Below are positions 17,185-26,286 of a stretch of 64,000 nt of DNA, piece after piece. Under the pieces are notes generated by a model, which was not told the DNA's origin, did no database searches, and saw only the letters and a program-made list of their open reading frames with translations. Source of the stretch: Paucisalibacillus algeriensis (GTDB taxonomy: Bacteria; Bacillota; Bacilli; Bacillales; Amphibacillaceae); contig NZ_CBYO010000005.1 in the NCBI RefSeq assembly GCF_000577245.1, forward strand, positions 1 to 64,000, given 5' to 3'. A program made the translations under genes and the position numbers. Position 1 is the stretch's first letter. Each line of letters begins with the position of its first letter.

Positions 17185-17389
17185 TCAAGTACATTTCAAG
17201 TGGAAAATCGGATGAAAAAGTACATGACAGGTTCTCTCAAGTACATTTCAAGTAGAAAAGCGAATGAAAAAGTACATGACAGGTGCTCTCAAGTACATTT
17301 CAAGTAGAAAAGCGAATGAAAAGTATATGACAGGTTCTCTCAAGTACATTTCAGATGCAAAAGCGAATCAAAAAGTACATGATAACCAA
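17185..17389. repeat. Four tandem copies of a 52-bp repeat
   Basis: Units start at 17185, 17237, 17289 and 17340. Each begins TCAAGTACATTTCA and contains AAAAAGTACATGACAGG. The middle two are almost identical and the fourth is the most diverged. Each unit has short complementary pieces (AAGTAC / GTACTT sense), so the array could fold. It occupies the binding-protein to permease gap. It is not a CRISPR because there are no unique spacers. Confidence 0.85.
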
Positions 17390-17456
17390 TTTTATTTAAA
17401 ATTGAAATAGTAACAAATAGTTACATACCCAAGAAAGACAGCGGGGAGGGAGAAAT

Positions 17457-18374
17457 TTGCAATTATCAGCTCGATTTAAAAATGCTGGAGAGAGTTTAAA
17501 AAGAACAGGAAAACAAATGCGTAAAAACTATGCGGCATACCTCTTTTTACTCCCGAAGTTGATTTTATTCACATTGTTTATTGCCATACCAGTTGTATGG
17601 GCATTTCTATTATCCTTCCAGGAATATCGGATTGTAGAATCAAACACATTTGCTGGAATTGATAATTATATGAAAGTTTTTGAAAGTGAAGCATTTAGAG
17701 AAGCGTTAGTTAATACGACCATTTATACCGTAGTGACGGTACCTTTTAACGTTATTACGGCATTAATTGCAGCATCGTTAATCCATTCGTTAGGAAAGTT
17801 TGCTCAGAACTTTTTCCGTGCAGCATTCTATTTACCTACCGTTACGTCCATGGTAATCATTGCGATGGTTTGGCGTTGGATGTATAACTATGAGTTTGGT
17901 TTATTTAACCATGTCATTGGTTGGTTTGGAATGGAGCCTATAAACTGGCTCGGACAGACGGATTCAGCATTATGGGCAATTATCATTATGCAAATGTTAA
18001 TTCCATTTGGTGTTGGAATTATTCTATATATGGCTTCTATGAGTTCCATTTCTGACTCACTTTATGAAGCGGCTACGATTGATGGTGCAAATGCATTTCA
18101 AAAATGGCTTAAAATCACCATCCCAATGCTAACACCTTCAACAGTATATTTAACACTTCTAAGTACCATTGGATCCTTCCAAGTGTTCACGCAAATTATT
18201 CTGATGACTGGTGGAGGTCCAGGTTATGCAACTGAAACATTAGTACACTTAATCTACAAAACTGGTTTTAGAGACTTTGAATTTGGATTAGCTGCAGCAC
18301 AATCTGTTGTACTATTTGTTATTATTTTCATCATATCAGTATTACAATACAAAGTTCTGAATCGGAATAAATAG
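17457..18374 (+). CDS. ABC sugar permease (UgpA/MalF type), cluster B
   Basis: A 305-residue permease with six helices and an EAA loop (EAATIDGANAFQKWLKITIP). A long positively charged N-terminal tail (about 28 residues) precedes the first helix. The start is TTG at 17457 behind a strong GGGGAGGG ribosome site. It pairs with the following gene, 11 bases away, and depends on an ATPase encoded elsewhere. Confidence 0.85.
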   Translation: MQLSARFKNAGESLKRTGKQMRKNYAAYLFLLPKLILFTLFIAIPVVWAFLLSFQEYRIVESNTFAGIDNYMKVFESEAFREALVNTTIYTVVTVPFNVITALIAASLIHSLGKFAQNFFRAAFYLPTVTSMVIIAMVWRWMYNYEFGLFNHVIGWFGMEPINWLGQTDSALWAIIIMQMLIPFGVGIILYMASMSSISDSLYEAATIDGANAFQKWLKITIPMLTPSTVYLTLLSTIGSFQVFTQIILMTGGGPGYATETLVHLIYKTGFRDFEFGLAAAQSVVLFVIIFIISVLQYKVLNRNK

Positions 18375-18385
18375 GAGGGAAATAC

Positions 18386-19351
18386 ATGAAGAAGCGATTT
18401 AAAGTAAATAAGCTAATTACTTACTTGTTGTTATCAGTGGCAGCTGTTATTTCCCTTTTACCACTTTATTGGGTCTTTAGTACATCCTTACAGCTTAAAA
18501 GTTTTCAGGATGAAGAGTTGGAGCGCCCAACCTCCTATGTAAATGCCAACCCACCAAAAATGTATCCGATTGGGATTTCGGAATACTTGGAGCATTGGGG
18601 AAAAGCAAGAGATGCTGAAAAGGCTGGTGATGCCGAACAAGAAGCATATCATCGTGAGGTAATGAGTACGATTGTTAGCGATACATTCTCTGGATTTAAA
18701 AGCTTGTTCCAGAAAAATCAAATGGGCATGTGGTTTTTTAACAGTCTCTATATCGGAATTGTTGTTACCATTGGAATACTATTACTAGATTCGATGGCCG
18801 GCTATGTTCTCGCCAAAAAGCGATTTCCAGGACGAAATCTCATCTTCTGGTTAATTATCTCTACGATGATGATTCCATCACAAGTAACACTTGTTCCAAT
18901 GTTTATTATGATTCGTGACCTGGGATTAATGGACACACACTGGGCACTTATCTTACCAGATCTATCCATGGTATTTGGGGTATTCCTCATGCGGCAATTT
19001 ATGCTTTCCATTCCCGATGAATTAATTGAAGCCGCAAAAATTGACGGAGCAAGTGAATGGAAAACGTATTGGAAAATTGTCCTTCCACTAGCAAGACCAG
19101 GTCTTGCAGCACTAGGAATCTTCACGTTTATGAACGTGTGGAACTCATTCCTATGGCCAATTATCGTCTTAAACAGTGCAAAGCTTTACACACTACCAGT
19201 TGGTTTGAAAACTTTACAGGATGCAAACCTAGCCGATTTCAAACTACTGATGAGTGGTGCAGCAATAGCAGCAATACCAATGATTATTGTATTTTTAATC
19301 TTCCAACGTCACTTTGTAAAAGGATTGACCCTGGGAGGCGTGAAGGAGTAG
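18386..19351 (+). CDS. ABC sugar permease (UgpE/MalG type) with an extra loop, cluster B
   Basis: A 321-residue permease, about 40 residues longer than usual. The excess is a hydrophilic insertion after the first helix (about residues 45-105; EDAEKAGDAEQEAYHREV-like charged helix), predicted to face outward next to the binding protein. The rest is standard, with an EAA loop (EAAKIDGASEWKTYWKIVLP) and a C-terminal GLTLGGVKE. Similar insertions are seen in some MalG-type permeases. AGGAGGG precedes the ATG. Confidence 0.82.
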   Translation: MKKRFKVNKLITYLLLSVAAVISLLPLYWVFSTSLQLKSFQDEELERPTSYVNANPPKMYPIGISEYLEHWGKARDAEKAGDAEQEAYHREVMSTIVSDTFSGFKSLFQKNQMGMWFFNSLYIGIVVTIGILLLDSMAGYVLAKKRFPGRNLIFWLIISTMMIPSQVTLVPMFIMIRDLGLMDTHWALILPDLSMVFGVFLMRQFMLSIPDELIEAAKIDGASEWKTYWKIVLPLARPGLAALGIFTFMNVWNSFLWPIIVLNSAKLYTLPVGLKTLQDANLADFKLLMSGAAIAAIPMIIVFLIFQRHFVKGLTLGGVKE

Positions 19352-19439
19352 TGGGATTGGAATTGGTATAGAGGAGTTTGTTTTAGTTGGTGGAATATGG
19401 GGGACCGAGAATTTGGATTAACGTCCAATGGGGTGATTG

Positions 19440-19544
19440 ATGTGCCTAAAAATTAGGACCATGCGCCCAACTGAGTGCTACATGTGCCCGGAAACGCTGA
19501 CGATGCACCCAATTAAGTGCATCATGTGCCCGAAATCCAGGCAC
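19440..19544. repeat. Five tandem copies of a degenerate 21-bp repeat
   Basis: Units of 21 bases begin at 19440, 19461, 19482, 19503 and 19524, each opening ATGYRCCC (or ATGTGCCT). In one frame this reads as a heptapeptide M-C/R/H-P/L-x4 preceded by a GGGGTGAT ribosome-like sequence, and that frame stays open to 19640, into murQ. I treat it as a repeat in the gap between the permease and murQ genes and do not call a protein, because composition and context give no support for one. Confidence 0.7.
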
Positions 19545-19626
19545 CAAGCGACCATCAAAAAAACACACTCCAAAGCCATACTAGCCAACCCTTACCCAAC
19601 AACCAAAAGAAATAAAATAGGATGGT

Positions 19627-20544
19627 ATGCGAATGAATAAACTTTCAGCTTTGGTTACGGAAATGAGAAATGAGCATTCGATGGCAATTGATAATATGTC
19701 GACTGAGGAGATTTTGTCGATAATTAATAATGAGGATCTTAAGGTGGCTCTGGCTGTTCAGCAAGTTTTACCGCAAGTGGAGCAGGCTGTGGAAAAAATC
19801 TATCATTCTTTAAAAAATGGTGGAAGGTTATTTTATGTTGGTGCTGGTACTAGTGGAAGACTTGGGATCCTTGATGCGGTAGAATGTCCGCCAACCTATA
19901 GCACACCTCCTGACCTTGTTCAGGCTGTAATGGCTGGTGGAGCGAAGGCAATTGAGAAGGCTGTTGAAGGTGCAGAAGATAGTGAAGAATTAGGTGCCAA
20001 TGACCTAGAAGAAAGAGGGTTAACCGAAATTGATGTGGTAGTTGGGATTGCTGCAAGTGGTCGTACTCCTTTTGTAGTTGGCGCTTTAAAATATGCACAA
20101 AAAGTTGGAGCTGCAACTGTTAGTCTAACAAGCAATCGAAATGCTATTATCAGTCAATTTGCGGAAGTGAATATTGAGGTGGTTACTGGTCCAGAAGTGA
20201 TTACTGGTTCTACTAGAATGAAAGCAGCCACTGCACATAAGCTTATTCTTAATATGTTGACCACGACTACCATGATTAAGATAGGTAAGGTTTATGAAAA
20301 CCTTATGGTGGATGTGAAAGTAAGCAATCATAAATTAAAAGAACGAGCAATTAATATTGTATCAACGATTACAAATGTTTCGTATGAGAAAGCAAAGGAA
20401 ACTTTAGAGCAGTCGAATTATGAAGTTAAGCCGGCAATCGTAATGATTAAGGCGAATGTAAAATTAGAAAAAGCAAAGAATGCCATCCACCATGCAAATG
20501 GTTTTGTTCGAAAAGCAATCGAAATCGCAAGAACTGGCAACTGA
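19627..20544 (+). CDS. murQ: N-acetylmuramic acid 6-phosphate etherase MurQ, copy 2
   Basis: A 305-residue paralogue of the gene at 7153 with the same signatures ([41 protein letters not shown]). In cluster B its substrate would come from AnmK rather than MurK, so each kinase has its own etherase. ATG at 19627 or 19633 could be the start; no strong ribosome site is visible. A double-GNAT gene follows 13 bases after its stop. Confidence 0.9.
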   Translation: MRMNKLSALVTEMRNEHSMAIDNMSTEEILSIINNEDLKVALAVQQVLPQVEQAVEKIYHSLKNGGRLFYVGAGTSGRLGILDAVECPPTYSTPPDLVQAVMAGGAKAIEKAVEGAEDSEELGANDLEERGLTEIDVVVGIAASGRTPFVVGALKYAQKVGAATVSLTSNRNAIISQFAEVNIEVVTGPEVITGSTRMKAATAHKLILNMLTTTTMIKIGKVYENLMVDVKVSNHKLKERAINIVSTITNVSYEKAKETLEQSNYEVKPAIVMIKANVKLEKAKNAIHHANGFVRKAIEIARTGN

Positions 20545-20557
20545 AGGGGGATTCCAC

Positions 20558-21505
20558 ATGATAACATATCGAAGCTATCAATCTGGGGATGAGGTTCAGA
20601 TCGTCAACCTATGGAACAAGAGTCTACAACGAGACCCAATTACACCATATAGATTTCGAAATTTAGTTTTACTAGACGCTAACTTTGATCCAAGAGGACT
20701 TTGCTTAGCATTTGATAAGGGAAAATTAGTAGGAGTTGTATACGGTTTACGTCGACTTCTACCGATGATTGGAACAGAATTAGAAGAAGAAAATGGTTGG
20801 ATTACTTTCTTTTTCGTTGACCCAGAATACTACCACAGAGGTATTGGTTCTGAACTAATGAATCAAGTGGATGAATTCTTCAAAGAAAATAACCGAAAAA
20901 GTATATTCTTTGCCTCTTATGCGCCAAACTATATTTTACCTGGCTTGGATGAAGAGACATACCCAGAAGCATATAAATTTTTACTTCGTCTTGGTTACCA
21001 AAAGTTGTATTCACCAGTTGCAATGGACCGTAATTTGTTAGATTTTCAGCTTACGGTTGATATTCTTGAGTTGAAAAAGAAGCGAGAGGCAGAAGGATAT
21101 AGTATTTCTATTGCAAAAGATAAGGATTTATACGAAGTTATCCAATTTGCTAATAACGTATTCAACCCAGACTGGGGAAGAGCAATACGGGAGGGACTAC
21201 TTCAAGTCTTACCAACGGAAAGGGTTTTAATTGCCAGACACCAGGAAGAATTGGTAGGATTTTGTTTATATGGTGGATATGAAGGGATACCAGAGCGGTT
21301 TGGTCCATTTGGTGTGGACCCAAATCAACAAGGTAAAGGACTTGGAAAGCTTTTACTTCATGAGTGTTTATTCCAGATGAAGGCAGAGGGACTTCATAAC
21401 GCTTGGTTTTTATGGACTGGTGAGAAGAGTGCTGCTGGACATTTGTATTTAAAAACTGGATTCCATATTACACGAAAATTCCATGTAATGAAAAAGGATA
21501 TATAG
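20558..21505 (+). CDS. Tandem GNAT acetyltransferase, GlmA-like
   Basis: A 315-residue protein with two GNAT folds. The first (about 1-160) has the acetyl-CoA loop HRGIGSELMNQ; the second (about 180-315) has QQGKGLGKLLLHE. ATG at 20558 is chosen because of a GAAGGGGGA ribosome site. Two-domain GNATs in clostridial muropeptide clusters include GlmA of C. acetobutylicum, which acetylates glucosamine and glucosaminides. The position between murQ and murR supports a similar job, re-acetylating de-N-acetylated wall fragments so that NagZ or MurQ can use them (inference). Confidence 0.72.
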   Translation: MITYRSYQSGDEVQIVNLWNKSLQRDPITPYRFRNLVLLDANFDPRGLCLAFDKGKLVGVVYGLRRLLPMIGTELEEENGWITFFFVDPEYYHRGIGSELMNQVDEFFKENNRKSIFFASYAPNYILPGLDEETYPEAYKFLLRLGYQKLYSPVAMDRNLLDFQLTVDILELKKKREAEGYSISIAKDKDLYEVIQFANNVFNPDWGRAIREGLLQVLPTERVLIARHQEELVGFCLYGGYEGIPERFGPFGVDPNQQGKGLGKLLLHECLFQMKAEGLHNAWFLWTGEKSAAGHLYLKTGFHITRKFHVMKKDI

Positions 21506-21521
21506 GAAAAGAGATGATCTC

Positions 21522-22391
21522 ATGTCCTACATGACAGGAGGTTTAACGATGCTAACGGAAATGTTACCCTCGTTACCTCCCTCAGAGAAAAAAATTGCAG
21601 CTTTCATCATTGAACAGCCGGAGGAAGCTATAAAGCTAACAGCGCAAGAATTAGGAAGAAGAAGCGATACGAGTGGGGCTGCGGTCATTCGACTTTGTAA
21701 ATCTCTAGACTTAAAGGGATTTCAGGATTTAAAGTTCCGAATAGCAGGGGATTTACAAAAAACTACGAATGAAGGTTTCCGTGATATTAGACCAGATGAA
21801 GGATTACAATCCATTATCGAGAAAATGACAACGAATAGTATTCAAACTATTAAAGAGACAGCTGAACTTCTACAGATAGATGAATTGGAAAAGGCTGTAC
21901 AATTGTTATTGCATGCAAAAAAGATTCATTTTATTGGTGTTGGTGCATCAGGAATTATTGCCAAAGATGCACAACAGAAGTTTTTACGAATCAACAAAAC
22001 TGTGCATGCGTTTTCGGATATCCATATGGCAGCAACACTTGTCGCTAATGGGGATGAAGATGATGTTGTGGTTGGGATTTCGTTTTCCGGTGAAACAAAT
22101 GAAGTTGCAAAAGTACTTGAATTAGCAAAACAGAAGAATATGAAGACAATTAGTCTAACACGATATGGTAGCTCGAAAGTGACTGAGCAAGCTGATATTA
22201 GGCTATATACATCTGCTACAAGAGAGCCGACGTTTAGAAGTGGTGCTACTTCATCGCGTATCGGACAGTTGCAAGTTATTGATATTCTGTTCATGCGTGT
22301 AGCAACATTGAAATATGATGAAACAGTGGAGTATATCGATGTCACTAGAGACGCAATTAACTTTATTACTCAGAACGGCAAGAAAAAGTAA
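21522..22391 (+). CDS. murR: RpiR-family regulator MurR, copy 2
   Basis: A 289-residue paralogue of the regulator at 9035: RpiR helix-turn-helix (about 1-77; DTSGAAVIRLCKSLDLKGF) and SIS effector domain (about 125-260). Because MurNAc-6-phosphate is common to both clusters, cross-talk between the two MurR proteins is likely, unless they have split to different ligands. The translation start may be the later ATG at 21531. Confidence 0.85.
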   Translation: MSYMTGGLTMLTEMLPSLPPSEKKIAAFIIEQPEEAIKLTAQELGRRSDTSGAAVIRLCKSLDLKGFQDLKFRIAGDLQKTTNEGFRDIRPDEGLQSIIEKMTTNSIQTIKETAELLQIDELEKAVQLLLHAKKIHFIGVGASGIIAKDAQQKFLRINKTVHAFSDIHMAATLVANGDEDDVVVGISFSGETNEVAKVLELAKQKNMKTISLTRYGSSKVTEQADIRLYTSATREPTFRSGATSSRIGQLQVIDILFMRVATLKYDETVEYIDVTRDAINFITQNGKKK

Positions 22392-22393
22392 GA

Positions 22394-22428
22394 AAATAGG
22401 CTAACTCCATATGGGTTGGCTTATTTTA
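22394..22428 (+). terminator. Hairpin between murR copy 2 and the second GNAT gene
   Basis: AGGCTAAC pairs (with two G-T pairs) with GTTGGCTT across TCCATATGG and is followed by ATTTTACTT. It is a likely attenuator inside cluster B. Confidence 0.55.
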
Positions 22429-22445
22429 CTTAAGGAGGAAAAGTC

Positions 22446-23399
22446 ATGCGGTATATGCCTTGGCATATTGAACGGTTGAATGAATTGGTAGCTTTGTGGA
22501 ATAAGGAATTGCACGTTAGTTTTCCAATGCGAACAGAACTCTTTAAACAAAATAGTTTTTTAGATAAAAATATCTCCTATGAAGGGTCGCGTATCGTTGT
22601 TAATGATCATGACGAGGTAATTGGCTTTGTTATCGTTAAGTTTTTCAAAGAAAAAACAGTGGTGAAAATGCGCGATGATATTGGCTGGATTCAAGCTATT
22701 CTAGTAGATTCCGCTTATCGTAACCAAGGCATTGGGTCGGAACTTCTTAAACATGCTGAAGCAATTATTAAACAGAGGGGGTTAAATCTTATCTATTTAG
22801 GTAGAGACATGTATCACTATCTTCCAGGAATACCAAAAGAGAATCAGCACACAAGAGCATGGTTTGAGAAAAGAGGATATCAACATGACCAATCCAATGT
22901 AGATATGACACGTTCCTATGATCCTAACGAGGAAATTTTTTGGCCAAGTAAACCAGATGCTGAGTTTAGTATATTACAAGAATCAGAGAAGGAAGGATTC
23001 CTAGGTTTTCTTCATCGCTGCTTCCCTGGACGATGGGAGCATGAGGCAGTACATTATTTTCAAAAAGGTGGAACTGGTCGCGAATTTGTTGTGTTAAAAG
23101 AGAAGGATGAAATTGTTGGATTTTGTAGGATAAATGACGCAGCTTCTCCAATTATAATGGGGAATATAAACTGGGCTCCACTATTTGATGGTAAACTTGG
23201 TGGTGTAGGCCCGCTTGGTGTCGATGCTGAGAAGCGGAAAAAAGGCTACGGTCTTGCGGTTGTACAAGCTGGTATTGCCTTTCTCAGGGAAAGAGGAATT
23301 GACCAGATCGTAATTGATTGGACGGGACTAATTGATTTTTACAGTAAATTAGGCTATGACGTTTGGAAAAGCTATGAAGGCTATCAAAAGGAGATATAA
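22446..23399 (+). CDS. Second tandem GNAT acetyltransferase
   Basis: A 317-residue protein with two GNAT domains. The N-terminal one has the acetyl-CoA loop RNQGIGSELLKH (about residue 100); the C-terminal one has a weaker loop (KRKKGYGLAVVQ, about 260). It resembles the protein at 20558 in plan but is well diverged. AAGGAGGAAAAG precedes the ATG. It is followed 2 bases after its stop by the AmiE-like gene, which suggests translational coupling. The substrate is unknown; amino-sugar fragments are the best guess from context. Confidence 0.7.
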   Translation: MRYMPWHIERLNELVALWNKELHVSFPMRTELFKQNSFLDKNISYEGSRIVVNDHDEVIGFVIVKFFKEKTVVKMRDDIGWIQAILVDSAYRNQGIGSELLKHAEAIIKQRGLNLIYLGRDMYHYLPGIPKENQHTRAWFEKRGYQHDQSNVDMTRSYDPNEEIFWPSKPDAEFSILQESEKEGFLGFLHRCFPGRWEHEAVHYFQKGGTGREFVVLKEKDEIVGFCRINDAASPIIMGNINWAPLFDGKLGGVGPLGVDAEKRKKGYGLAVVQAGIAFLRERGIDQIVIDWTGLIDFYSKLGYDVWKSYEGYQKEI

Positions 23400-23401
23400 T
23401 C

Positions 23402-24448
23402 ATGCGTGAAAAAGTAATCGATTTTTTACAAAGGGAAGTAGAATTGAACCATATTCCAGGTGCGGTTGTACATGTTTCACATAAAGGGAATGTGATTTTG
23501 CAAGAAGCGGTTGGAAATCGAATCGTATTTCCAGAAGAAGCCCCGATGAAGCTGGATACTGTTTTTGACCTTGCTTCTCTAACTAAGGTGGTGGCAACTT
23601 TACCAGTATTGTTAAAACTGATGGATTCTGGAGAAATCAGATTGGATGATCGCGTATCATTTTTCCTACCAGAATTTGGTCAACAAGGAAAAGAAGATCT
23701 TACATTAAGGCATTTATTAACGCATACTTCTGGTTTACCATCACATATAGAATATTTTAAAGAAAATTTGAATACCGAAGAGATTTTGAATCGTATATAT
23801 AACCAAGAACTTGTCTATCCAACTGGGGAGAAAGTGGTATACAGTGACCTAGGATTAATTACACTATACAAAATTGTAGAGACCATAACAGGTGAGAAGT
23901 TTGCTGAATTTGTAGGGCGTGAGATTTTTGGCCCGCTAGAAATGCATGAGACCGGGTTTAATCCGAGCTTTGAACAGGAACGTTATGCTGTCACAGAGTT
24001 TAGCGAAACACTTAAAGTCTATAAATCTGGTATTGTTCATGACGAGAATACAGAGTCTATGGGTGGTATTAGTGGTCATGCTGGGCTGTTTTCTACGGTT
24101 GGTGATCTTGCGAAGTTTACCCAAATGATTGAGAATAATGGTGTATACAATGGAAAGCGTATCTTATCAGAGATAGCCCTCCATCTATCTCGAAAAAACT
24201 ATACCGGATTTGATGCGGAACATCGTGGACTTGGTTGGATATTAAAGAGTCCGACATATTCCTCATGCGGTGATTATTTCTCGGAGAGCTCCTATGGTCA
24301 CACAGGTTTTACTGGTACTAGTATCTGGTTTGATCCTGAGGTAGATTTACACGTGATTCTATTAACGAACAGAGTGCATTTTGGTAGAAAACCTCCTATA
24401 CTAAGATTACGTCCGAGACTGCATAATATTATTCGTTCAAACTTTTGA
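23402..24448 (+). CDS. Serine beta-lactamase-fold hydrolase, AmiE-like
   Basis: A 348-residue class C beta-lactamase-fold enzyme with the three active-site motifs: SLTK (Ser59-Lys62), YSD (147-149) and HTG (300-302). In B. subtilis the mur operon encodes such a protein, AmiE, an N-acetylmuramoyl-L-alanine amidase that strips the peptide from MurNAc. The same gene neighbourhood here suggests the same reaction. It has no signal peptide, so it would act on imported muropeptides in the cytoplasm. It is the last gene clearly belonging to cluster B. Confidence 0.75.
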   Translation: MREKVIDFLQREVELNHIPGAVVHVSHKGNVILQEAVGNRIVFPEEAPMKLDTVFDLASLTKVVATLPVLLKLMDSGEIRLDDRVSFFLPEFGQQGKEDLTLRHLLTHTSGLPSHIEYFKENLNTEEILNRIYNQELVYPTGEKVVYSDLGLITLYKIVETITGEKFAEFVGREIFGPLEMHETGFNPSFEQERYAVTEFSETLKVYKSGIVHDENTESMGGISGHAGLFSTVGDLAKFTQMIENNGVYNGKRILSEIALHLSRKNYTGFDAEHRGLGWILKSPTYSSCGDYFSESSYGHTGFTGTSIWFDPEVDLHVILLTNRVHFGRKPPILRLRPRLHNIIRSNF

Positions 24449-24466
24449 TAGAAAGGAAGAGATGGC

Positions 24467-25018
24467 TTGCTGAAGCGTAAGTATGGGAACCGTCATGATT
24501 GGCAGCGGATTACGAAGAGACGATATGCTCAGTCTTTTTTAGATGCTGAATCGTTTAAGGGGTATATTACCTTAATCGATATGGTTAAAGTAAGGGAACC
24601 CCTCTGGATCACATATGAAAATAGAGAGTTATGTTTAGTAGATGATGGTTACATGTGGCTTCAGCAATTTCCTTTTGGTAAGAATCATATGGTAACCACC
24701 ACATTCGATTGGGAAGGAAATATCGTACAGTGGTACATTGATATTTGTCATGAATATGGGACTGATAAAGGAATCCCAACTATAGATGATTTGTTTCTGG
24801 ATATTGTTGCGCTTCCTACAGGAGAAGTGTACCTATTGGACGAAGATGAGTTGGAAGAAGCTCTTGCGACAAATGTCATCAATCAAGAGATATATGATTT
24901 AGCTTGGGCAGAAGCCGAGCGTTTGTTGAAAGAAATAAAGGAAGGCATATTCGAACTGTTTGATATAGCTGATTTACATAAGAAAATGCTAGAACCGACA
25001 TTGGAAAGTTCTGTTTAA
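24467..25018 (+). CDS. DUF402 family protein
   Basis: A 183-residue acidic protein with the DUF402 pattern: a beta-rich core with FDWEGNIVQWYIDI and DLFLDIVALPTGEVYLLDEDEL (about residues 75-130), where conserved Asp/Glu residues probably bind a divalent metal, as in related nucleoside di-/triphosphatases. The start is TTG at 24467 after AAAGGAAGAG. It follows the hydrolase gene by 18 bases, so it may be co-transcribed, but no link to wall salvage is evident. Confidence 0.72.
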   Translation: MLKRKYGNRHDWQRITKRRYAQSFLDAESFKGYITLIDMVKVREPLWITYENRELCLVDDGYMWLQQFPFGKNHMVTTTFDWEGNIVQWYIDICHEYGTDKGIPTIDDLFLDIVALPTGEVYLLDEDELEEALATNVINQEIYDLAWAEAERLLKEIKEGIFELFDIADLHKKMLEPTLESSV

Positions 25019-25021
25019 GGG

Positions 25022-25681
25022 GTGATCAAGATACTTTCATATAAATATTATCTTTGGGTGTATTTTATCCTCTTTTATCTGGTATGGACTATACGTGAGC
25101 TCTGGTTGGTAGATTATATAAATGCAATGGACCCTACTGTCGCTGCAATTGTTGGAGCGGTGATTAAATTACTCTTGTGGGTTGTGCCTGTAATTATACT
25201 AGTTAAACTAGTTGAAAAGAAGGACCCATTACACTTCTTAGGATTAAGGAAGAACTTACGAAAGGGGTTTGGCTGGGGAGCTTGGGTTTCGATTGCATTG
25301 GTCATTTATTTTATAATGGCAAATCTATTATTCTTACAAACCGATTTAAATTTTGACTTAGGGCTTCATACATGGCTAAATATGGTCATTCTAGTAGGTA
25401 TTACTGAAGAAATCGTTTTTCGTGGCTTCATCTTGAGAAAACTCTTGCAACAGTTCACTTTTTGGAAGGCGAATTCCATAACAGCATTACTATTCTTAAC
25501 GATTCATTTTCCAATCTGGTTCCGGCATGGGTTGTTTGAAAGTCCTGGAATCCTCTTCACATTCATCCAGGTCTTTATTATAGGTTTTATATTTGGTGTT
25601 ATTTATAAAAAATCGAACTCCTTATGGTCTGTCATTATCATTCATTCCGTTTACAATCTTGGTGTATCCATTTTCATATAG
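25022..25681 (+). CDS. CPBP-family intramembrane metalloprotease
   Basis: A 219-residue membrane protein with about six to seven helices and the CPBP (Abi) signature: EEIVFRG (about residue 137) and a later HFPIWFRHG. These glutamyl-type intramembrane proteases process prenylated proteins, bacteriocins or anti-sigma factors. The start is GTG at 25022, overlapping the ribosome-site region GGGGTG and only 3 bases after the DUF402 stop. The substrate is unknown. Confidence 0.75.
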   Translation: MIKILSYKYYLWVYFILFYLVWTIRELWLVDYINAMDPTVAAIVGAVIKLLLWVVPVIILVKLVEKKDPLHFLGLRKNLRKGFGWGAWVSIALVIYFIMANLLFLQTDLNFDLGLHTWLNMVILVGITEEIVFRGFILRKLLQQFTFWKANSITALLFLTIHFPIWFRHGLFESPGILFTFIQVFIIGFIFGVIYKKSNSLWSVIIIHSVYNLGVSIFI

Positions 25682-25698
25682 AAAGCTAGGTGTATTAA

Positions 25699-26157
25699 TT
25701 GAACAAAGAATCAGTTCTAGAAATCTGGGAAGCGTATAAAAAAACTAATCCGAATGCTCCGGATAAGTATGAAGCGTGGGCGTTTGGTAATTCCAAAGAA
25801 TTAGCTGATAAACTACTTGGACTAGTCCTTGAAGGAACTAAAACAGCGACTGCATCAAATTATAACTATTTTGGTGGAGATAACGAACCAGTACCACAAG
25901 TCGGTGATTTAAGCATTATCCTTAACGGTGATGGAGAAGCAGTAGCCATTATCGAAACAACATCTATCGACATCGTGCCATTTGATGAGGTGACAGAGGA
26001 ATTTGCTTATTTAGAAGGAGAAGGGGACCGTTCATTACGATATTGGCGAGAAGTTCATGAATGGTTCTTCAAAAAAGAGTTAGAAGGAACAGATGAAGAG
26101 TTTCATGATAAACTCCTTATTGTTTGTGAGGAGTTTAGGGTAGTATATAAAAAATAA
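25699..26157 (+). CDS. ASCH-domain protein
   Basis: A 152-residue ASCH (PUA-like) domain protein of the type found alone in many Firmicutes; KYEAWAFGNSKELADKLLGLV and GTKTATAS near residues 24-50 are typical. Such proteins are thought to bind RNA or modified nucleosides, and one E. coli member (YqfB) is an amidohydrolase of N4-acetylcytidine. The start is TTG at 25699 with AGGTG upstream. No terminator separates it from the CPBP gene. Confidence 0.72.
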   Translation: MNKESVLEIWEAYKKTNPNAPDKYEAWAFGNSKELADKLLGLVLEGTKTATASNYNYFGGDNEPVPQVGDLSIILNGDGEAVAIIETTSIDIVPFDEVTEEFAYLEGEGDRSLRYWREVHEWFFKKELEGTDEEFHDKLLIVCEEFRVVYKK

Positions 26158-26286
26158 TGTTATTACTAAGAAGAGCTGAGTTTTCATAATGTACTTAGCT
26201 TTTTTATTCCCATTCAAAATAGTCTAAATACTTCATGCGATTTATGATAGGATGGAATTAAAAGGAAGTAGATGGGAGTATTTGAT

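Noticed and set aside
17185-17389. Possible CRISPR array
   Set aside because: The units are contiguous and repeated over their whole 52 bases; there are no unique spacers and no cas genes.
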